Made by a program: the position numbers and the translations under genes
Notes under the pieces: generated by a model
The model's input: only the letters and a program-made list of their open reading frames with translations
What the model was told of the DNA's origin: nothing
Database searches by the model: none
Source of the DNA: Conoideocrella luteorostrata
Taxonomy: Eukaryota > Ascomycota > Sordariomycetes > Hypocreales > Clavicipitaceae
Direction of reading: 5' to 3'
Assembly: GCA_032433595.1 (NCBI GenBank)
Contig: JASWJB010000034.1
Location: 158,825-222,824 of the forward strand
DNA length: 64,000 nt
Shown here: piece after piece, positions 42,836 to 55,184 of the stretch
Layout: every line of letters begins with the position of its first letter
How positions within the stretch are numbered: the first letter of the stretch is position 1

Positions 42836-44859
42836 GCCGCGGACAGAAGAAACGACAGGCTAGTAGTAGCAGGTCCTTACTGCGAGTAAGGAAATATGGA
42901 AAGACACTGCAGGTATAGGGAATCAGGCATCGAAGGTACTTATGTAGTCAGGTATTTTCTGAAGTACTGGCCATTCCTTCAACTGTTCCGGAGAGACAAG
43001 AGACACTTGGCCTAGTATTCAGCTTGGCTCTTCATGCTGGAATCATGTTAGCCGCCATACTGATCAGCCTACGGAGGATGCCGTCCCTGTTGGATCGTTG
43101 ATATTAACTGGGTCGGATTTATTGTAGATTCGCAGCATTTCACAGCTTTCAACTCCGTTCCCAAGCTAGCTCACAACACGCCATATAAACCAGCTTACCA
43201 TGCATATCGTAAAGTCATCCAATATTCTCCGGTAGGATATAGCCGGCATCTATTGCACCTCACTACTTTTTCACTTCTATGAACTTATTATCCTTGTCAG
43301 TGACTTACATGCTCTTTGTGCTTGTGAGGTGAAATTCAAGCGCCTGCCTCCGATAATAGGTTGAGAAGCTGCCGAATTATTTAATCAACTATGCTGGAAG
43401 GGCCTCATGGCCTTCAACTCCTCTTGGATATAAGGTTGACAGAACGACAGAATTTAGGATTTACCTGTAACGTTAGAATCACCCTACAGCAGACAGCGTT
43501 CTTCCAAGGTGGTGTAGGGTTTTGTGTAGTCCTTGGTCAACAAGTCAGCTTCTCAAGAATAGTATGAGTAAAGGCTAGATATAGGATTTCGAATTTTAGG
43601 GGTTTTAATTTTCTTCAATTAATCAATTCCCCAAACTCTACTACAATCAACAGGCCCCGTGCGAACCGGGTTGACGGAATCCGTCAATGTACTCGTTGCC
43701 GCAAACAGGCCTCAATGACTAGAGCATTTACGAACCTAACCTATGTTCCGAGTCCGGTGTGCCTGCCAACACGAAATACGTATGCGGTGACACCTTTCAC
43801 AGGAGTATGTCTGTTCATGCATTGACTTTTATGCATGTGGTGCTGTGATCGACAACAGAGGACCGCAGCACGGCTGGCCGCCCATGACAAGAATACAGGT
43901 TTGTTTGGGGGCGATGTAACTACTCGGCAGTTTGTTTTACAAGTTTTGCTAGTTTGGCATGTTGATTCTAGGGTCCTCAAGAGCAAGTCAACAAAACCTA
44001 CTCCGTAGGTCAGGTTCATTTAGCGTTAGGGGCCGAGACACGGAACCATCGGTACTAGACAAAATAACAAGTGCTATGGAGTACTTACGGCAATAAGTAG
44101 TTACTTGGGCAATGACCGAGATGGTGAAATAGCAAGCGAGGCGCAGCAGATCCTAGTTCTGACACTAGGGTTACTCCGTCCCTTAGCTGATGAAAGTTCA
44201 AATGCTGCTGATCGCTGTCTCCAGTTATCCAAGTGCCTTGCAGCACCTTGGAGGCACCTGATGCTAATGTGATGTGTGGTACGGAGTATAACTACTTTAT
44301 TATAGTTAGTAGTTGGCACCGGAACTGCTGGATGCCTCCCTCCCTCCCTCCTCCATGCACACTCGCTCGGCATCGCCGTCGAGGCAAACGGCAGTCCCAC
44401 TTTTGCCCGTCAACTCAACAAAGCTGCAAGAATGTTTGGGGTGTCTTCACGTCTCAATTGCCGTAAAGTTTGTTTGGTTATTAACTAGCTAGTCGTGGAG
44501 TTGGTTTCGATCACTTGGGCTCTGCTGCTCCGTTAGTGCCCGTCGTGCCTTTGCAATACCAAGGAATGACGACTCAATCCCGTACAACCAGCTCGCTCCT
44601 CATGGCTGCAACAGGCTCCATGGTTCCTCTGCCAACTTTGTCTATATTCTGGTTCCGAACCATCCTTCTCCTATAACGGTCGCTGCCATTGCCGCTGCCA
44701 TTATTGAGTTCTGGTGCCTCAGTGGTGCCCCATTGGCGAGATCATAACGGCCAATCGACGGCTTCATCAAGCTCATTCTCACTCCCTTGAGCTCCAATTT
44801 CATCGGCCAAACCTTGCGGCTCCGGCTTACGGCTCGCATTGGCGAATTACTTCCTCGCC

Positions 44860-45963
44860 ATGGCCAATCAGGACAAGCCTCCAGTATACACATTTCACTT
44901 CTTTCCATTTTCTCTGTACTCGCTCATGGTACGGTTCGGCTTTGTTCTTGGCGACCATCTCAATCCAGGGACTGCCCCAACCATCCTTATTCGTTTGGTG
45001 AATTTACAGACCAAGGAGAACTTGTCAGAGCCTTATCTCACCAGGATAAGCCCCAAAGGCCAAGTATGTTTCTTTCTATAGCAGCCAAGGCCGACCACGC
45101 TGAATGGGACGTTTTATGTGCAACACATGTGCAGTTTCTCGTCATGAGCCATCCTCCTACCATGGCGATTGGCTATCAGTCGCTTGTCGAACTTATTGAA
45201 GACTAACCTTTGTCTCATTGGGCCATGAACATGTCGTATCAAAAATGCTAATATGAGCTGCAAATCCTTGTAGGTACCAGTCCTTACGTCACCGGCTCTC
45301 ACGGTCCCAATTGACGAAAGCCATGACATTTCAAAATGGCTTTGTCATCAACAACCAGAGCTTTTGCCCGAGCAGCACCGCGAGCGTATCGATCATCTGC
45401 TTGGCAAGCTGTATGATTTCCAAGCCACGGCGTTGTCCATCACTCCAGACGAAAGGAGCAATGGGATTCCTAACCAAGCTGCCGCTCTGTTAGAGAATCC
45501 GGCACTTTCCACGGGTCATCGGCGAGCTTTAGAAATCAAAAGCGTGTTGTGAGTCGAACCCAAACAATGCAGTCACCCTTATAGGCAATGGACGTGCAAA
45601 GACTTACAGATGCGTCTCCATAGCCATGATTCACAGTATAGTCGCACAGTTGAACCCGACAACATCGCACATGTAGAGAATCAAGCCAGAGACTTCATGC
45701 AAGGTCTCGCTTCCATCCTGCAGGAGAACAGCTCTGGGTGCAAAGAGTGGATCTTTGGCAACCAGCCTACTATACTGGATGCGCATGCAACCGTCTTGGC
45801 TGCTAGGATGATGGATCTGGGTCGATTAGACCTTGTACCAGATACAGTTCGAGCCTATGCGTTGAGTGTCATGAAATTGGAAGTATGGGAAAAGGTTACC
45901 CACGGGCGACCGACAATCTGGAATGCATCACTCGGCCCGGTTGCCGATCTGAACCCTTTGTAG
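44860..45963 (+). CDS. glutathione S-transferase-like protein
   Basis: Three exons, 44860-45063, 45274-45548 and 45624-45963, giving 272 residues. Introns are 210 bp (GTATGT donor, TTGTAG acceptor) and 75 bp (GTGAGT donor, CCATAG acceptor); the second acceptor was chosen over an earlier TTACAG because only it keeps the frame. The N-terminal thioredoxin fold (VYTFHFFPFSLYSLMVRF) ends with GQVPVLTSPAL, where the cis-Pro of the GSH site falls across the first splice junction, then DESHDISKWL. The C-terminal all-helical domain includes WIFGNQPTILDAHATVLAAR and VPDTVRAYALSVM. No obvious catalytic Tyr/Ser/Cys can be assigned by eye, so it could be a detoxifying GST or a non-enzymatic relative. It stands alone, with 14.9 kb upstream and 3.5 kb downstream without genes. 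Confidence 0.78.
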
Positions 45964-48900
45964 ACCAGAGGAGATAATGTCTAATGTAATGCAAGGGCCA
46001 GTATGCATCAATGACACTTGAAGCTTGATTGTCAAATTGCGGTATCGACGTCGAACTTCTACGTGGATTGAACAGTGTGCTGTTAGGGTAAATAATCGAT
46101 TAATGCGAGTCAAATAGCATCATTCTGATTATGATTCGTTCCATCCAGAAACAATGTCAGGCCGTCCCTGCGGTTTAGGGAATGCTGCCAGATTGAGGCA
46201 AGTATGTCGAAACCTGTGGCTAAGAACGCACAATGCACTGCGCAATGTACCACCCACTTGAGGTTGTGCCAGGAGGGTGATTGCTCGCGCTAGGAAAAGG
46301 TTTCACGAGAAGGGAAATAAAGGGAAATAAAGGAAAACAAAGGGATTTATTATTATTATTTTATTATTTTAATACATATCGCTCGCTGTGGCACTACAAA
46401 AGTTCTGGCCGGCGACGTGGAGTAGCGTACACAGCGGAAGAAAAGCTAGCAAACACAAAAGTCCTTTCGGTTGCCGAAACACACGGCGGACTGGAGATGG
46501 AGGATCGGTGCGGTACTAATGCAGTGCTCGGAGTTGCAGTGGCAAAAGTTCCCAGGTCAAGTGGCGCTGTAACACCAGCCTGACCCAATGGGGGACGAAG
46601 AAGGGCACAGTACGAAGCAAAAGGTCATTTCTAGGCCACGGACGGGGGGCCGAGGGAAGTTTGGTGCGCACTGGCATCAAGTATGACCCGTTTTATGCTG
46701 GTTTGAGTACTGCAGTGGATGCAACAGAAGAATTACCAAAAAAAAAAAAAAAAAGACAGCATACAATACCTTATACCTGCAATGGAAATCCGGTCTCAGC
46801 GTCTGCTTGACATAAATAGAGCGTACCTGCCAAGACTCAAAGGCCATCACAACGAGCAGGGAAATGCATTGAGCCATGGCAGACTGAGCTGTCACGCTGA
46901 GAAGGCAGATACCGCCAATGCCACTGTGCGCCGTTCATCAGGGTAAAGTTAGCATGGCTGTCCACCTCAGTAGTAGTAGTTACCCAGACAGGCTCCGACA
47001 CGATGCTCCAGCCCTAGCCCATGCTTCTACTAGATATGTGCAAAGTAAACTACTAGTCTATAAATCTTTTGGATTAGGCTTTGCGGGGCTTGAGCAACTC
47101 GTATGCCGTTGGCATAAGCAAAAGAATTGAAATGTTCGCTTGGATATTTGTGTCTAGCTAATGGAAGCTGGACACAAAGCTGAGCAGAGATTGGCAGACT
47201 GGGAGCTGATCAAGCCCATCCTATAGTTCCTAGAGACTTTATTGCCGCGAACGCGGTTCATCCTGAGCCTTATATGCATGACATCTCGCCGTCAATATAT
47301 CGATTGTTGAAGTATGCTGACAATAATATTCATCCACATTGAGCACTGAGAGCGGCAAGCTTAAGCATTGGCGAATGTAACAAAGCAACTTTTCCGGCGA
47401 GAAACATCAAGAGTAGAGCCATCGATCGCTGCGAGGAAATGATATATATTGTATATATAAGGCTAACGTCAAAGTCTTCGGCCGAGTTCAGTGGTTTACT
47501 CTTTGTTTAACATCGCGGCTTTTTCATTTAGGCCCGGAACTTATTCCCAAGCGAATCAGAAGTCTAGCATGCCTGCAAATTCATTCAGAATGTGAAATGT
47601 CCTCCGTGCGCGGGTGCGTATTAGTTATTTACTACCGCAGGAGCTAGCTCCTGTCAACGATAAAGCATCAACCACGACTCAGGGCGGGTCGAAAAGAGGC
47701 GAGTCTTGCAAGCGATGAAGAGTAATACCGCCAGCCACTGGACATTATCGGTCCATGCTGTTTGAGAAGAAGCAGGCCGTCCGTACATATGGTGTCGACC
47801 CGGAGGGTACGAGGAGTACGGAATAATGGGCTGCCATTTCGCACTGTCAGCTGCGTGGGCTGGGACTGGCCTGGACTGAGCTGGGGCTGCCACTATCTAT
47901 CGGGCAAGGGTCGTTGAGGTGGGAGCCACCACTAGCCCCGTTTTGGGAAGGTGGTTAGGCCCTGGACCGATGATGGGCCACTGATGGATCGCCATAGCCC
48001 TCAGGCACTAACGTTAACGCCAAAAGGTGTGGCGAGGAGAATTGAGGGCGACGAAAGGCCTGACTAAAATGGCACATGCAGAGAAGCCCGCTTGGGCTAA
48101 ATCCCCGGACTGGCCGTGGCCAGAGAGACATGGTCCGAAGGGTCGAATGGTCTGGGGCGCAACCAGGACCGCGGCTTTTTCCTTTACTTGCCTTGCGCTG
48201 CGAGTGACCCGCCGCTCCTATCAGAGCAGCGGAGATGTTATCGAACGGCTGAGGGTGCGCGGCGCCAGCCCCGACTGGAGCTCAGGGTCTTCGATTGTTC
48301 GACCTCGTACCGAGTACGCAGTGTACACCCGCCTCTATTGTCAACATTTCTCGGCAAAGGACTGCGATTGCGGAAACCCGTCTGGGCCAGAGTCATGCAA
48401 CAGAATCGGGATCTGAAAAGAGGCGAGTCGGGATTCTATAAGGATTCCTAATATACCGTAATGAGTGGGATTTCCAACCGTGTCGTAGATCGTGGGGGTT
48501 CAATGGAAAGGAAGGGATCTTCTCGAAGCGCCCGGCGTGCCTGCCCAGTTTAGACTGGGGCGAGCAGATACTACCGACATGCGACTCCGTGCTCCGTACC
48601 GTGGGATGTAGTCCGTACTGGATCGAATTGTATTTTGCTCGAGCGGCGGGTACCGCCTAGAGTATAGCCCCAGGGGTACTGTTGCCAGTCCTGGGAAGAC
48701 TGTACAAGACCAGTTCTGGTACTCCGTACTCCGTGCAGCACAACCGCGTACAACACTGGCTGCAGAACCTGGGGCTGGGATGCCTATTAACTAACGGCAT
48801 GGTTGACGGGGATAATAGCTGGTTACTTGGTAGGTACGAAGTACTTGGATAGACAGTCCAACCATGTGTACTGTATGCGCACGGTGTAACACAGAGCGGG

Positions 48901-49428
48901 CTGGACGAAAGAGGTGCTGGCGGAGGAGGGGAGAGACAAGCCAACGTTGAACCCATAACCCCATCTCGCCATCCAACGCCAATCAACCCCATCTAGTCAG
49001 AACAAAAGAACCAGGGTTGTCGTCCTGCCTGTCGAGCGCACCTGTCTCCGCTTGGTATGGCACCGAACATCTCTTGTCACTCTCACTACTCCGTACACTT
49101 TTCCGTAATACCCATTCCCTCCATCTTATCCACCCCTCGCTATCCGCAGATGAGTGTGCATGCGTGTTGTCTGTAGACGTCTGTTGCGCCTCTACCAACA
49201 CGAAAGGACGGTCGTCTCTGCCCGACCGCATCCCAAGTGAGACCATCTGCGCCTGGTTGGATGTTTTGACGGTCAAAAGACGGCAGGAGAAGCGCAACGT
49301 AGAGACGAGTGCGTCGACTGAACTTGAGACGTCAAAGGCTGAACGACAAAACGACGACAGTTAAACCGACGACACATTCACTCTGGTAGCTGTCCCTCCG
49401 CCCGGAGGACACTGCAGAGAAGCTCATC
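45964..49428. other. 3.5 kb gene-poor region upstream of the OPT gene
   Basis: Contains an A-tract near 46739-46755, a perfect 16-base palindrome CAGGAGCTAGCTCCTG (47638-47653), a TATATATAAGG-like sequence near 47451-47461 and three ACGGAGTA octamers (48720, 48727, 49087), the last 342 bp before the OPT start. No gene recognised. Confidence 0.45.
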
Positions 49429-52154
49429 ATGCTTCCCGCAATTTTCCGCAAGCGCCATGAGGTTGAGGAGATCATGCCCATCCCCGAACCGCTCGAGGGA
49501 AACTCGTCTGGCGTCGATCACCTCAAGCACCTCGCCGCTTTTGAGAAGGCGCACAAGTTGGACCCAAACCTGCCTATGGACGAGATAAACGATGTTGATG
49601 CTGCGCTGGCTACTGGCAATGCTGAAAAGGGTATTGAAATTGAGCACGCTCTCATGGAAGATAACAGCCCTTACCCAGAGGTATGCTCTTCTCTTCTGTT
49701 CCTTGTGGTCAAGATGTTGGAGCACGCACGATCAACTGTCGCCATGGACTGGCGATGCATGATTTCCACCGTGTTGTTCAAAGCCTCAATCGATCCAACT
49801 ACTGGCTCAACAGTCTAGGTTAGGTTTCATTTCTAACTTGAACAATTGATATATAGGTTCGAGCTGTTGTACGGAACTACGACGTAGATGTACCGGCCAA
49901 CACAATTAGAGCGTGGGTCATTGGCCTGGTGCTTTGCACCATTGGCTCCGGTATCAACATGCTCTTCTCGCTGCGAAACCCCACTGTCGCCATCACGACC
50001 TATGTGGTTCAGCTTATTGCCTACCCCATTGGCCGTGGATGGGACATGATTATGCCCGACAAAGTGTGGAATGTTTGTGGTGTAAAGTTCAACTTGAGAC
50101 CTGGAAAATTCAACTTCAAGGAGCATGTTGTCATTGTTGCCATGTCAAATGTAAGTTGTATCTTCCGGCTACTGTCCTTGAACGGATATAGATCTCAACT
50201 TTAGTCGGTAAATTATGTAAGTTACTGACAGATTCGAATAGGCTGCATATGGCGGTGGCGCCCTCTACGCAACTGACGTTCTTTTGACGCAAAAGATATT
50301 CTACAAGCAGGAGTTCGGCATTGCTTTCCAGCTTCTCTTCGGAATTACAACACTCTGCACTGGTTACGGCATGGCTGGTCTTGCTCGTCGCTTCCTCGTC
50401 TGGCCTGCAGCCATGATTTGGCCTGCTGATCTTGTCAATTGTGCCTTATTTTACACTCTGCACGATCACTCGCGATCGGATCCATCAAAGACAAATGGCT
50501 GGACCGTTGGCCGGTATAAGCTTTTCCTCATCGTCGGGTATGCTTCTTTCATCTGGTACTGGTTCCCCGGTTGGATTTTCAAGGGCTTGTCCTACTTTGC
50601 CATTGCCTGTTGGATCGCCCCCAACAATGTCGCCGTCAACAAGATCTTTGGTAATAATCATGGATATGGTCTGATTCCCATTACTTTCGACTGGACGGTT
50701 GCCACTGGTTTTATTGGGTCACCCCTTATCCCCCCTTTCTACGCTATCATGAATGTTTTGGGTGGCATCACCTTTTTCTTCATTATTGTCTCCATGGGTG
50801 TTCACTTTAGCGGCACTTGGTATGCGGATTACATGCCTGTTCAGTCATCCGAGGCTTATGACAACACTGGCAGGCCATATAATGTTTCCCGCATCTTGGA
50901 CAGCAACTTCAACTTCAACGAAACCGCTTATAAGCTGTATTCACCCCTATACTTGTCTACTCAGTTCGCTTTGGCATACGGGCTGTCCTTTGCCGCCATG
51001 TCCGCTGTTCTCGTTCACGTTGCCCTTTATCATGGTAAGGAGATTTGGAGGCAGTTTAGGATGGCCCGCCATCAGGAGGACGATGTTCATATGCGCTTAA
51101 TGAAGAAGTATCGTGATGCTGAGGATTGGTGGTACGCCGGTAAGTCTTGAATACAAACTATTACGTATCTTTCCAGTAAAAGACTAATTTGATTACTCCA
51201 GCACTCTTCATCGTGATGGTGGGTACTTCTTTTGGCGTCGTTACCGGCTGGCCGACGGGGTTCCCTGCGTGGGCGTTTGTCGTCTGCTTGCTACTCCCCA
51301 TCATCTGGCTCATCCCGATTGGGCTCATCCAGGGTATCTCCAATATTCAGCTTGGCCTCAACGTTTTGACTGAATTTATTATTGGTTATATGGTTCCTGG
51401 CAAACCTATGACTATGATGATGTTCAAGAACTACGGGTACATCTCAATGTCCCAAGCATTATACTTTGCCCAAGATCTCAAGCTGGGTCACTACATGAAG
51501 GTCCCCCCTCGCGTCATGTTCTCGTCGCAACTCGTCGCATCAATTTGGTCAGCCATTGTTCAGATCGGCGTCATGAACTGGGCTCTCGCGAAAATCCCGG
51601 ATGTCTGCAGTGAGAAACAAAAGGACAACTATACCTGCCCAAGTGGACATGTGTACTACACTGCATCGGTCGTTTGGGGAGCTATTGGCCCCGCTCGCAT
51701 ATTCAGTCACGGCGCTACGTATGCGAATCTGCAGTGGTTCTGGCTCGTTGGTGCTGCTACTCCCATCTTGACATGGCTACTTGCTCGACGCTGGCCCAAG
51801 TCTTTCTGGCGGTACGTTTGTACCCCTGTCATCTATGGCGGTACTGGTTTGTTGCCTCCGGCTACCGTTCACATTTTCCTCTGCTGGGGTGTGGTTGGTA
51901 TCATGTTCAACTACTTTGTTAAGCGTCGTTACACTGGTTGGTGGCTGCAGTACAACTACATTGTATCTGCAGCCATGGACTGTGGCCTCATCATTAGTAC
52001 GCTCGTCATTTTCTTCACGCTGTACATGACGAACGCATCAGCTCCTTCTTGGTGGGGAAACAACGAGATGACAAACACCCTCGACTGGGGTGCCAACGCA
52101 GTAGCGAAGCATGTTGGGGAGGGCCAAACTTTCGGGCCAACCGTCTTCCCTTGA
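49429..52154 (+). CDS. oligopeptide transporter, OPT family
   Basis: Proton-coupled plasma-membrane importer of small peptides (tetra- to pentapeptides, glutathione or metal chelates in characterised members). Four exons, 49429-49680, 49857-50150, 50242-51139 and 51202-52154, giving 798 residues; introns are 176, 91 and 62 bp. A hydrophilic acidic N-terminus leads to the family signature SPYPEVRAVV, which spans the first splice junction (residues 80-89). About a dozen or more hydrophobic segments follow, including WVIGLVLCTIGSGINMLFSL and LGLNVLTEFIIGYMVPGKP, the latter a conserved OPT motif. The cytoplasmic loop EIWRQFRMARHQEDDVHMRL and the C-terminal part RRYTGWWLQYNYIVSAA are also family-typical. 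It is intact. Substrate cannot be predicted. Stop TGA at 52152-52154. Confidence 0.95.
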
Positions 52155-53413
52155 CCAGCAAGAGGAATAGAAGAGGTTGCATTAAAATTTAACGGCGTTT
52201 CGGTCACATGAATGATGAAAACGGAGAGCAAGCAAGCAAGGAGCAATCAAGCAGAGATTTAGTCGGGTCATTATTTTGGGAGGGGCGGATTATTACCACT
52301 TTACATTTCATTTCAGATTTTTTTGATCTTCTTGCAAATACTTCATACGTATGATACGGTCATTTTTTTTTTTTTTTTGGATTTAACAGGAGTTTGGGAC
52401 CATGGGATGATATGTTTAAATGTACCTGTCGTCTTGTGTTTACTTGGGCGAGACAAGCGCAAAGATACCGAATTGATGGATTATGTATAAGAGCGGGCTG
52501 TAGTGACGCGCCGCAGTGATGTATGAACTTTATCATGTGGAAGTTTTGCCCGCCACTATGGGTATGACCGAAATGCTCTTTTGCTATGTTGTGCAGCTGT
52601 TACAGTTTTGAGGGTATTGATTGGGTCACGTAGAGTTTATGTGAAGATGAATAGTTCGTATTCGCGCGAAGTACAGAACTGTGCTCTCCTTCTCGACAGC
52701 CCCAGGCAATGAATCGATATAATACGCTTAAAATGATTTGGGGGTTTGAACAGGAAAATGAAAAAAGTACACTGCGCAGCTGCTAGCCCGCACTCTGTAC
52801 TAGAAAGGGATGCACAAGCTACGTATATCAACTTTGATGGTTAAATCCATCCCGAAACTGCAGGATAACCGATATCGCGTTTGGCTCGCTCTCATGGCAG
52901 CAGAACTACAGTCGAGCCAGTCAGTATTAGCAGTCAAATACAGGAGACTATAGCCCACTGTGCATCGCACCGAGGAAGCATAATTAATAGGCAAAAGCCG
53001 GCTGGAGAATACCTATTGGATTCACCGCCATTGACCACGATTTTCTGGGCGTGATAAGCTCTTTTAATTATATTTTCTCGGCATGCCGCACAGGGGGATA
53101 TAATTTGCTGTACGGAGTACTTGCAATACAACAGCATCTGTTAGTCCCCATCGAGCACACCCACCCCACCAGAGGACTAGGTTAAGAGTCACGTGCGCGC
53201 ACAACACCAAGGGTACCATCACATGACCTCCACCCTGCGATCACCACTCATCCGCAGCGTGGTTGTGCGCACCCACCCGGCAAATTAGGGCTTAGCACCG
53301 CAACGCCCAGTTTCTCGCAACTCGAACCACACTCCACCGAAAAAGCCCTCTCCCGCCCAATTCGAGAATTTCCTCGATCGTCATCCAACCACAGGTCAAA
53401 CCACCACCGCCAA
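52155..53413. other. intergenic between OPT and RPL37
   Basis: OPT 3' untranslated region (with a T-run near 52360-52378) and RPL37 promoter. One ACGGAGTA octamer at 53112-53119. No other gene seen. Confidence 0.5.
53190..53290 (+). promoter_or_regulatory. RPL37 promoter sites: CACGTG and TTAGGG
   Basis: CACGTG at 53190-53195 and TTAGGGCTTA starting at 53285 lie 124-224 bp upstream of the RPL37 start. TTAGGG-type (Tbf1) elements are an established feature of ribosomal-protein promoters in many ascomycetes outside the Saccharomyces lineage; binding here is inferred. Confidence 0.5.
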
Positions 53414-54239
53414 AATGAGTACGTGAACCGCTCTCCAATGCGCGTCTCTGGATTTGATAATTCTCCGGAATACGAAGCCGACGAGATGAATTCCTCCTCT
53501 GGGAACATTGTTTTACTGACGTGTTTGGCCTTGTAGCGAAGGGTACCTCCAGTTTCGGTAAACGTCACAACAAGACGCACACTTTGTGCCGACGATGCGG
53601 TTAGTAGTGCCTCTTGGACAGCTGTGCATCGCCTATGGATTGAGAAAGAGGAGGGGGGTTTTCTGGGCTGCTCAAGCAGAGTAAAAGAGGGAATGAGGGA
53701 GAATGGTGTAAATATGAACACCGAACAAGGGAGATGTTGCTCCAGCGCATTCAGTCCAGGCAGCACATGGTCGACAAATGCACAACGGTCTAGCAAATTT
53801 TGAGGCTGACTGATTTTTCTTTCCGAATCTAGGTCGTCGCTCTCTGCACATCCAGAAGCACGAGTGCTCTTCTTGCGGCTACCCTTCCGCTAAGACCCGC
53901 AAGTGTATGTGTACTCTCTGCTTATTGCCATTCTCTGACAACATATCGGACGAACACATGATCGTATCTTCCAAAGGCAAATTGCCTTTCACACCACTCA
54001 TATCACTCTCCCATAAAAAAAAACAAGGACCTCTTGCCTACGCCGAGGGGGCCGCATCCTGAGATGACGAGTTGCTAACACTGCCACGATCAGACAACTG
54101 GGGCGAGAAGGCCAAGCGAAGAAAGACCGTCGGCACCGGCCGCTGCCGCTACCTCAAGGACGTCTCGCGCCGATTCAAGAACGGCTTCCAGTCCGGCACT
54201 CCCAAGGGCGCCCGCGGCCCTGCCTCCAAGTCCGAGTAA
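53414..54239 (+). CDS. rpl37: 60S ribosomal protein L37 (eL37)
   Basis: Small zinc-binding protein of the large ribosomal subunit. Four exons, 53414-53417, 53537-53599, 53833-53904 and 54094-54239, giving 94 residues. The first exon is only four bases (ATG plus A), a common arrangement in fungal ribosomal genes. Introns are 119, 233 and 189 bp, with GTACGT, GTTAGT and GTATGT donors. The product starts [16 protein letters not shown] and carries the zinc ribbon [19 protein letters not shown] split by intron 2, then [20 protein letters not shown] and a basic tail ending KSE. Length and sequence match the family closely. Introns are longer than usual for this window; no clear snoRNA was seen in them. 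Confidence 0.97.
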
Positions 54240-55184
54240 AGAACGCCCCTAAACAAAGGATTTTCGTAAAAGCACACTTCGCCAAATCCCCACCACAAGC
54301 AACTTTTGACGAAAAAGACGAAAAAAACACCCGATTTCACACGATTTTAGTCTCAACGCCAACCCCCGGGGAGGGGAGACCGAAATTTACCTGTGGACCG
54401 GGAAAAAGGGAAAACTTAGGAGACTGGGAAATGTTGTTAAAAGAAAAGCGCGAAACGAATTATTTGAGATTACCTGGCGGTGAGGGGTGGTTGTACGTAG
54501 TCTGGGACATGGACAAGAGACACTGCCATTAAACTTGGGTGTCTTTGTGGGGGGTTCCCGCCTTAGAAAAGACGGCAATGGTTAGAGGGTTCTTCCTCTT
54601 TGCTGTTGCTGTGCTTCTCTGGGTGAAGGGGAAGGGCAGAAACTGAACATTTTTGCGGATGTCATGGCGGTTGGCTGGGAGCATGGGACACGGTGTTTTT
54701 GAAACGTGTTTTAAGGCAAGGAAGTGGACCACCTTTGCCTTTTGCCTTTTGAGAGAACGTTAAAACCAAAAGAAAGGATTTCTATTACGAGCGGTGTGTT
54801 GTGTGCTTGATGATGTGTGAAGTATGCTTGCTGGTGCTGACCATCCCATTTTGAACCACAGCATGCAGTCCGGATCCTGATGAAGAGAAAGTTCGTGAGC
54901 AAATCCCAAGTTCTGACTAGCCATCTTTGCCTTTGCTCTCCTTATTAGTTAGGACCTGACTGAAGACGTCTCCTGGATATCAAGCCACATGGCTTCACTC
55001 GTAGCTCTTTTCTTTATTTATTCTTTTGTCTCGTTTGAACCATCAAATGAAACGACCCCCTGTAAATTACAAGCTTTGAATCCGCTCCTTTACGCTTCAC
55101 TATTGAACACAAAGCTCCAACTATCCATCGTCGAGAGATCCCTTCTGACCGACATACGACATCCCCATTCCAAACACCGCCTCG
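54240..55184. other. intergenic, convergent RPL37 and ELP6
   Basis: 3' regions of both genes. No gene recognised. Confidence 0.5.

Larger units (their letters stand above)
30009..44859. other. 15 kb gene desert
   Basis: No gene model could be supported. The region contains an assembly gap, purine-rich and tandem tracts, an inverted-repeat element near 37.3 kb, a 12-bp minisatellite near 38.3 kb, a TA/CA microsatellite near 42.35 kb and sixteen copies of ACGGAGTA between 31.9 and 44.3 kb. TATA-like sequences occur near 40250, 40954 and 43180 without a clear downstream frame. Long frames overlap on both strands without consistent codon character. Confidence 0.5.

Noticed and set aside
53248..53796. 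182-codon minus-strand frame across RPL37
   Set aside because: Shadow of the RPL37 exons and introns on the opposite strand.
53600..54093. Possible snoRNA in the long introns of RPL37
   Set aside because: A CTGA box-D-like sequence is present, but no matching box C (RTGATGA) with flanking stem was found.
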